From: GCA-002793235 sp965267355
GTDB lineage: Bacteria; Bacteroidota; Bacteroidia; Flavobacteriales_E; Vicingaceae
Reading direction: 5' to 3'
Assembly: GCA_965267355.1 (NCBI GenBank)
Contig: OZ253956.1
Span: 2,790,001-2,854,000 of the forward strand
DNA: 64,000 nucleotides
Shown: piece by piece, positions 58,976 to 64,000 of the stretch
How positions within the stretch are numbered: position 1 is the first letter of the stretch
Layout of the letters: every line of letters begins with the position of its first letter
Made by a program: the position numbers and the translations under genes
Notes under the pieces: model-generated
What the model saw: the letters and a program-made list of their open reading frames with translations, nothing else
The model's database searches: none
What the model was told of the DNA's origin: nothing

Positions 58976-59004
58976 AAGGCGAGTGTTCTACTCGCCTTTT
59001 TTTA
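58976..59004. terminator. Bidirectional terminator overlapping the mpl 3' end
   Basis: Stem AGGCGAGT / ACTCGCCT with loop GTTCT and a following T-run of seven; A-run on the other side. Serves the plus-strand DUF6249 gene (ends 58944) and the minus-strand mpl gene, whose last codons (Gly-Glu-stop) lie inside the stem. Confidence 0.85.
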
Positions 59005-60352
59005 TAACTTGCTCTCCAAAAGCATTTAAATCTATCCCATCAAAATTGCCTGAACTCATTAAGAGTAATACTTTATTCTCCCATTCTTTTTCCTGTAACA
59101 TCTTAAACAATAAATCAGAATCATTATAAACAGTTACATTATCTGAATTAAAGGCCTGCTTAACCTCATCAGGAGATATTGGTTCTAACTTTTTATGAGC
59201 TATAGTATGATTGTTATAATATACATAAGCTTCATCCGCAGCAACCATACTTCCATCATACTCCTGTAGAAATTCTTTATTTAAACTGCTAAAAGTATGT
59301 AACTCCATACAAGCTATTACTTCCCTGTCTCTATATTGATTTTTAACCGCCTGTGTTGTAGCTTTTAATTTTGAAGGAGAGTGAGCAAAATCTTTATATA
59401 CTGCAGTCTTACCATTTTTAGTTATTAATTCTAACCTTTTAGCTGCTCCTTTAAAATCTTTAATGGCTTCATAAAAATCTTCATCAGGAACATCTATCTG
59501 ATTACATATTAAACGAGCTCCATTCAAATTCTGTAAATTATGGTCTCCAAAAATTTGTAATGGAATATCACCATACTCAGTTATCAAATAAGTTACACCA
59601 TTTTCAATGTAATTTTTTGGAGTAGAATAAGGTAACTTAACCTCAGGATTATTTGCTTTATTAGCTATTTTATTTAATTCATCGTCAGCTTCACAATACA
59701 CTAAACTTCCCTCTTCTTCTATTAAATCTATAAACTGTTCGAATTGATTAACATAATTATCAAAAGTTGGAAATACATTTATATGATCCCAGGCAATTCC
59801 ACTTAACAAAGCAATGTTAGGGTGATACAAATGAAATTTAGGCCTTCTATCAATAGGAGAAGATAAATATTCATCTCCTTCTAGAATTATAACAGGAGCA
59901 TCAGTTAACTGAACCATAGTATCAAACCCTTCTAATTGAGCCCCAACCATGTAATCAAATTTCATATTAACCTTTTCCAATACATGCAATATCATTGAAG
60001 TAATAGAAGTTTTACCATGACTTCCACCTATCACCACTCTTACTTTATTTTTAGATTGCTCATAAATGTACTCCGGGTAAGAATAAACCTTTACTCCTAG
60101 CTCTTGAGCTTTTTTTAATTCTGGATTATCCTCACGAGCGTGCATTCCTAAAATTATAGCATCTAAATCATTGGTAATTTTTCCTGGAAACCATCCAAAC
60201 TCTTCAGGCAATATACCATACTTAGCAATCCTACTTTTACTGGGTTCAAATATTTCATCATCAGAACCAGTAACTTCAAATCCTTTTTTATGTAACGCAA
60301 TAGCCAAATTGTGCATAGCACTCCCTCCTATTGCTATAAAATGTACTTTCAT
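58988..60352 (-). CDS. mpl: UDP-N-acetylmuramate:L-alanyl-gamma-D-glutamyl-meso-diaminopimelate ligase
   Basis: Murein recycling ligase that joins the recovered tripeptide to UDP-MurNAc. 454 residues. Seen: N-terminal KVHFIAIGGSAMHNLAIAL, ATP motif GGSHGKTSITS (about 109-119), ILEGDEYLSSPIDRRPKF and LSGIAWDHINVFPTF, which identify the Mpl rather than MurC type. Muramyl ligase C-terminal domain follows (KDFAHSPSKLKATTQAV). Divergent from an MBL-fold gene, 89 bases away. Stop codon lies within the terminator stem. Confidence 0.92.
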   Translation of the reverse strand: MKVHFIAIGGSAMHNLAIALHKKGFEVTGSDDEIFEPSKSRIAKYGILPEEFGWFPGKITNDLDAIILGMHAREDNPELKKAQELGVKVYSYPEYIYEQSKNKVRVVIGGSHGKTSITSMILHVLEKVNMKFDYMVGAQLEGFDTMVQLTDAPVIILEGDEYLSSPIDRRPKFHLYHPNIALLSGIAWDHINVFPTFDNYVNQFEQFIDLIEEEGSLVYCEADDELNKIANKANNPEVKLPYSTPKNYIENGVTYLITEYGDIPLQIFGDHNLQNLNGARLICNQIDVPDEDFYEAIKDFKGAAKRLELITKNGKTAVYKDFAHSPSKLKATTQAVKNQYRDREVIACMELHTFSSLNKEFLQEYDGSMVAADEAYVYYNNHTIAHKKLEPISPDEVKQAFNSDNVTVYNDSDLLFKMLQEKEWENKVLLLMSSGNFDGIDLNAFGEQVIKKGE

Positions 60353-60406
60353 GTTATTTGTTAATGGTTTATAAACTTATCTATTATAAACAAGCATCTA
60401 CTTTCT

Positions 60407-60414
60407 TATATTTG
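60407..60414 (+). promoter_or_regulatory. -7 element (TATATTTG) of the MBL-fold gene
   Basis: Exact TAnnTTTG match, 28 bases before ATG 60442, and downstream of an in-frame ATG at 60358, so it favours the shorter reading of the protein. Confidence 0.5.
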
Positions 60415-60441
60415 GATATTGTCAACAATAAAGTGTTACTT

Positions 60442-61281
60442 ATGAAAATTTACCCTTTAAATACTGGAAATTTTAAATTGGACGGAGGTGCTATGTTTGG
60501 AGTTGTTCCAAAAAGTTTATGGCAAAAAACTAACCCTGCTGATGAAAACAACATGTGCAGTTGGAGTATGCGTTGTATGCTTATTGAAGATGGTGATAGA
60601 CTAATGATAATTGACAATGGTATGGGCAACAAACAATCTGATAAGTTTTTTGGATATTACTATTTGTTTGGAGATGATAGCTTAGAGGGTAATCTGAAAA
60701 AACTAGGGTTCCACCCTAATGATATTACAGATGTATTTTTAACCCACTTACATTTTGATCACTGTGGTGGTGGAATTAAATGGAATGCTGATAGAACAAA
60801 ATTTGAAGCAACTTTCAAAAATGCAACTTACTGGACTAATAGTATGCACTGGAAATGGGCAACGGAACCTAACCAAAGAGAAAAAGCTTCTTTCTTAAAA
60901 GAAAACATTATACCTATGATAGAGTTAGACCAGTTAAAATTTATAGACAAAGAAGGTTTTAATTACTTTGACATTTTAATGGTTAATGGTCATACAGATG
61001 CACAAATGATACCTCACATCAAATACAAAGGTAAAACAGTTGTTTTTATGGCAGATTTATTGCCTTCTGTTGGACATATTCCATTGGCTTATGTAATGGG
61101 TTACGATACTCGTCCTTTATTAACCTTAGAGGAAAAAGGAAGATTTTTAAAAGAAGCTGCTGATAAAGAATATATTTTGTTTTTAGAACATGATATTGAA
61201 AATCAATGCTGTACTGTACAACATACTGAAAAGGGCGTACGTTTAAAAGACACTTTTAGTTTTAATGAAATGTTTGGGTAA
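60442..61281 (+). CDS. MBL-fold metallo-hydrolase
   Basis: 279 residues from ATG 60442. Zinc motif T-H102-L-H104-F-D106-H107 typical of the metallo-beta-lactamase fold, a further histidine in MVNGHTDAQMIPH, an aspartate in FMADLLPS and a final histidine in FLEHDIE. The frame is open from 60358, but a promoter box and lack of conserved residues argue for the shorter start. Substrate unknown; AHL-lactonase-like and quinolinate-type hydrolases share this layout. Overlaps the next gene by 17 bases. Confidence 0.85.
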   Translation: MKIYPLNTGNFKLDGGAMFGVVPKSLWQKTNPADENNMCSWSMRCMLIEDGDRLMIIDNGMGNKQSDKFFGYYYLFGDDSLEGNLKKLGFHPNDITDVFLTHLHFDHCGGGIKWNADRTKFEATFKNATYWTNSMHWKWATEPNQREKASFLKENIIPMIELDQLKFIDKEGFNYFDILMVNGHTDAQMIPHIKYKGKTVVFMADLLPSVGHIPLAYVMGYDTRPLLTLEEKGRFLKEAADKEYILFLEHDIENQCCTVQHTEKGVRLKDTFSFNEMFG

Positions 61282-62056
61282 ATATTATTGGTCGCTTGTT
61301 TTTTGTTGCTTGTTTTTTGGAAATAAAGTACTTGGTCAAGAATGTGCTGTAATCTTAAATAGTGAGATTGAATTTAAACTTTCTTTAAACCGTAAAGCCC
61401 AGCATCAAAATTTCACCAAACAGCTAATGGTAAAAGATCTTAAAGCCAACAATAAATATTATGCTGAAATCAGTTTTAAAAATGATAGTACAAAAAAACA
61501 AACTACGCTTTTTCTGTTAGATAAGGGTTTCTTGCATTTTTATAAGGTAAACATGAATGGCTTACAGCTTAAAAAAATAATTCCCGAAGCGAGTTATAGT
61601 GCTGATAAAAACATCCAAACTATTGCTTATACAGAAAACCAGACAATATTACCCCTTGATACAGTAAAAACAGACTCTACTAAAAAAGATACTACCTATA
61701 AAGTACCTTTTGCCAGCTATTATCACTTAGAAGATTACAAAGGCAAAATTGGTTGTCCATGGCCAATAAAAGAAGAAGAATTTGCAGCATTAAAAACTAT
61801 GATGCTAAATGAAAACCTGGAAGAAATAAAGCTGGGAAAAATTAAAACTGCCATTAACGAGTTAGATTCAGTTTGTTTATTATTAGACCAAGTAAAAGAC
61901 TTAACTGCACTATTTGAATATGAAGAAACCAAACTGGAATTTACCAAATTCATGTCTCCTTACTTCTTTGATATTGATAATGTTGGTAAGCTTGAAGAGG
62001 TTTTCAACTTTGAAAACAGTATGGTTGAGTTGAAAGAGTTTATCTCGAGAGAATAG
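61265..62056 (+). CDS. Secreted DUF4476 protein
   Basis: 263 residues. Signal-type N-terminus (WSLVFCCLFFGNKVLGQ), a strand-rich middle, and a C-terminal DUF4476 helical domain: CPWPIKEEEFAALKTMM, then IKTAINELDSVCLLLDQVKD and FEYEETKLEFTKFMSPYFFD. In Bacteroidota such proteins are usually periplasmic or outer-membrane with unknown role. Its stop lies 17 bases inside the convergent protease gene, without a terminator between them. Confidence 0.8.
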   Translation: MKCLGKYYWSLVFCCLFFGNKVLGQECAVILNSEIEFKLSLNRKAQHQNFTKQLMVKDLKANNKYYAEISFKNDSTKKQTTLFLLDKGFLHFYKVNMNGLQLKKIIPEASYSADKNIQTIAYTENQTILPLDTVKTDSTKKDTTYKVPFASYYHLEDYKGKIGCPWPIKEEEFAALKTMMLNENLEEIKLGKIKTAINELDSVCLLLDQVKDLTALFEYEETKLEFTKFMSPYFFDIDNVGKLEEVFNFENSMVELKEFISRE

Positions 62057-64000
62057 CTTTCTTTTTAACAACTTCTTTTTCTGTTTCTATTTCTACTAAA
62101 TAAATACCATTCGGATAATTACTCAAATCAATAGTTTTCTGCTTTGTAGTCAAAATCTCTTCTCCTAGCATATTTTTAACAGTAACCTGCTTAATCACTT
62201 CATCACTTAATAACTGAATTACTCCAGTTGTTGGATTCGGATATATAACTACTTCATTCTCATCACCCAATTCTTCTATTCCTACTTCCAAATCGTACTT
62301 TACCTGAGCAGCATCAGCACTTGCTTGTATATCTAATAAACTATCACCTGCAATAATGGCAAATGCAACATTTATCGAATCTCCTGGTAAAAGATTAAAA
62401 GAACCCGAACTTACTACATGAGCCACATCTGCTCCAGTAGGATTTCCCGCTTCATTTTTATTGGTAGATAACGAGAGATATTTTTCGTCAGTTGTATAGC
62501 CACTCCCATTGGGATCTATACCACTACTTCCATCCAAATCTAAACTATAATTGTTAGCAGCAGCAAAACTCAATACCTTGATAGCTGCATACAAGCTATC
62601 ACTATCTAAAGCATAAACATAGCCCATCTTACGAGTAGCATCGTATCCTGCTTTGTTTTGCATAGCATCTTTTATATCCCAATCGGCAAAAATTCCAGCA
62701 TAAAGATTGTTTAATGTTGTTAATCCTGTATTGGTAATCACATATTTTACCATTACATATTTATCATCTGGAGCATTAGCATAAGCATAAGAATATTGTT
62801 TAACTTCAATATCCATAGGTGATGATAAAGGTGAGTCATCCAAAACACCAATTAAATCTTTAGCCGAAACATAAGGTGGGTTATGTTGTACATTTTGTAT
62901 AGCACTAAAATCCTGATCCTGACCTCCACTCCCATTTCTTACTACATCTGCTACTCGTGCAACACCATCTCCAATCATTAAACCTGCTTCATATAACAAA
63001 GGAGTAGAGTTATATGTAAATCCTAACCCAACTGAATTGTTGATGTCATTAAAACCTATTTTTCCATTACTAGTAATAGTAGTTGCTACCTGATTTTCTT
63101 CCAAATTAATGTAATCAGGGTTAAACACCACAGTAAAGTATTCGTTATTAGTGTATGTTCCATTAGTAATAACAGCTTTAAAAGTAACTTCTTCATTAAA
63201 AGGAGCTCCACTAAGCACCTCAACTGTAAATGGATCTGCAGTATTATTATGAGTTTGCATACTGGCAAGATTGGGGAGAGCAGTTACTCCATCCAAAATA
63301 TTTACATAAGGAGAAGTAGATGTTACCGTTACTGTTAAACCTGATAAAGGGTCTAAATAATTGGTAAACAATCCAACTATTTCTATCGTATCCCCAAATT
63401 CAAATATCTCATTGTTATTATCGGTTAAGGTTTGGTTTGTAAGTTCAATAAACTTTGGATTGACTGCATTTACTCCAGCAAATAGATTTACTCTACCTGT
63501 TCCTAATTTATCAATGTAAGAAGGGTTTAAACTATAAATATCGTCAGCAGTAGCTTGTATTAAAGCACCTATTTGCTGGTTAGTATAAAAAGGAAACTGC
63601 GTTTTAAAAAGTGCTGCTGCTCCTGCTACAATAGGTGCAGCCATAGATGTTCCGCTATTTATACTATAAGAAGCATTCGGACCAGTAGTTTGAATAGCCT
63701 CTCCTGGTGCAGAAACATCTACATAATAACCATAGTTAGAATTATTCTTTTTTAAATCTGATTGCTCTGTAGCAGCTACACTTAACACTCCTTTATATGC
63801 GGCTGGATAAAATTTTACATCCATATTATTATTTCCTACTGCAGCAATAACCAAGCAACTTTTATTAATTACTGCATAATCAATTACATCCTGGTTAAAT
63901 TGAGAATAAGTAAAACTTCCCCACGAGCAATTAATAATATCACAACCATGATCGGCTGCATATACAATACCTTGATAAGCATGGGTTAAAATTCCTGTAC
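62040..64000 (-). CDS. Subtilisin-like S8 serine protease with T9SS sorting domain (partial)
   Basis: The 5' part of the gene lies beyond the right edge, so signal peptide, catalytic Asp and probably His are outside the window. Seen from the edge: GCDIINCSWGSF, oxyanion Asn in LVIAAVGNNNMD, then VSAPGEAIQTTG and the catalytic Ser in NSGTSMAAPIVAGAAAL (Ser codon at 63645-63647). The next 450 residues are repeated beta-rich units, and the end is a T9SS type A domain (VVIYPNPTTGVIQLLS, VKNMLGEEILT, YPNGIYLVEI). Likely an exported protease of the PorQ-dependent system. Confidence 0.9.
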   Translation of the reverse strand, partial: TGILTHAYQGIVYAADHGCDIINCSWGSFTYSQFNQDVIDYAVINKSCLVIAAVGNNNMDVKFYPAAYKGVLSVAATEQSDLKKNNSNYGYYVDVSAPGEAIQTTGPNASYSINSGTSMAAPIVAGAAALFKTQFPFYTNQQIGALIQATADDIYSLNPSYIDKLGTGRVNLFAGVNAVNPKFIELTNQTLTDNNNEIFEFGDTIEIVGLFTNYLDPLSGLTVTVTSTSPYVNILDGVTALPNLASMQTHNNTADPFTVEVLSGAPFNEEVTFKAVITNGTYTNNEYFTVVFNPDYINLEENQVATTITSNGKIGFNDINNSVGLGFTYNSTPLLYEAGLMIGDGVARVADVVRNGSGGQDQDFSAIQNVQHNPPYVSAKDLIGVLDDSPLSSPMDIEVKQYSYAYANAPDDKYVMVKYVITNTGLTTLNNLYAGIFADWDIKDAMQNKAGYDATRKMGYVYALDSDSLYAAIKVLSFAAANNYSLDLDGSSGIDPNGSGYTTDEKYLSLSTNKNEAGNPTGADVAHVVSSGSFNLLPGDSINVAFAIIAGDSLLDIQASADAAQVKYDLEVGIEELGDENEVVIYPNPTTGVIQLLSDEVIKQVTVKNMLGEEILTTKQKTIDLSNYPNGIYLVEIETEKEVVKKKAILSR

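Overview
The window looks like a chromosomal segment of a Bacteroidota bacterium, most likely a marine-type member of the Flavobacteriales. It is AT-rich and has these markers: a type IX secretion (T9SS) gene, porQ; five secreted proteins with T9SS C-terminal sorting domains; a complete Bat (aerotolerance-type) operon; a Bacteroidota-type Rho with a long basic N-terminal insertion; bTHX; DUF4199, DUF4476 and DUF6249 proteins; and promoters of the TTG / TAnnTTTG type. No rRNA, CRISPR array, insertion sequence, integrase or phage gene was seen. The single RNA gene found is tRNA-Ser(GCT). No gap between genes exceeds 300 bases.

Layout. 1-7851 (all minus strand): the distal part of a Wzx/Wzy-dependent surface polysaccharide locus, read as wzz-like, wzx, wzy, CgeB-type glycosyltransferase, TIGR04325 methyltransferase, GT-A glycosyltransferase, fdtA, an unknown triple-repeat membrane protein, and fdtB (cut by the window edge). 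FdtA plus FdtB predict a 3-amino-3,6-dideoxyhexose in the glycan. 8037-18480: proline catabolism (pruA), a YceI lipoprotein, ilvE, cmk overlapping porQ, a PAS-SpoIIE phosphatase, a tiny membrane ORF, an Omp28-like T9SS cargo and a fused alpha/beta 2-oxoacid dehydrogenase E1. 18676-29147: bTHX with a histone-H1-like tail, an operon DUF1573-yajC-ybbR-coaE, an M1 aminopeptidase, an AddB-like nuclease, an RprXY-like two-component pair and fabD. 29296-37519: a large sortilin-type propeller T9SS protein, tRNA-Ser and a peptide-type ABC importer (binding protein plus two unusually enlarged permeases, no ATPase nearby). 37578-49544: a MazG-like protein, then moxR-DUF58-batA-batB-batC-batD-batE, a methyltransferase, fmt and an MFS transporter. 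49662-64000: a seven-bladed propeller lipoprotein, a small secreted protein with a T9SS partner, a membrane spermidine-synthase-like protein with a DinB protein, rho, a DUF4199 protein, an ECF sigma/anti-sigma pair divergent from a DUF6249 gene, mpl, an MBL-fold hydrolase, a DUF4476 protein and a subtilisin-like T9SS protease cut by the window edge.

Most notable signals: (1) two divergent, identically spaced ECF-type promoters (TGTAACAT-14-GTGTCTAAG) serving the sigma/anti-sigma operon and the DUF6249 gene, which predict one autoregulated regulon; (2) a membrane protein of three exact-period 51-residue repeats inside the fdtA/fdtB cluster; (3) a peptide ABC importer whose two permeases both carry large family-atypical insertions; (4) bidirectional terminators whose stems encode the last codons of coaE and mpl; (5) a structured, GC-richer 5' leader before a small secreted protein; (6) a 37-residue membrane ORF with its own promoter-like element. 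Most remaining genes are ordinary housekeeping or envelope genes of the phylum.
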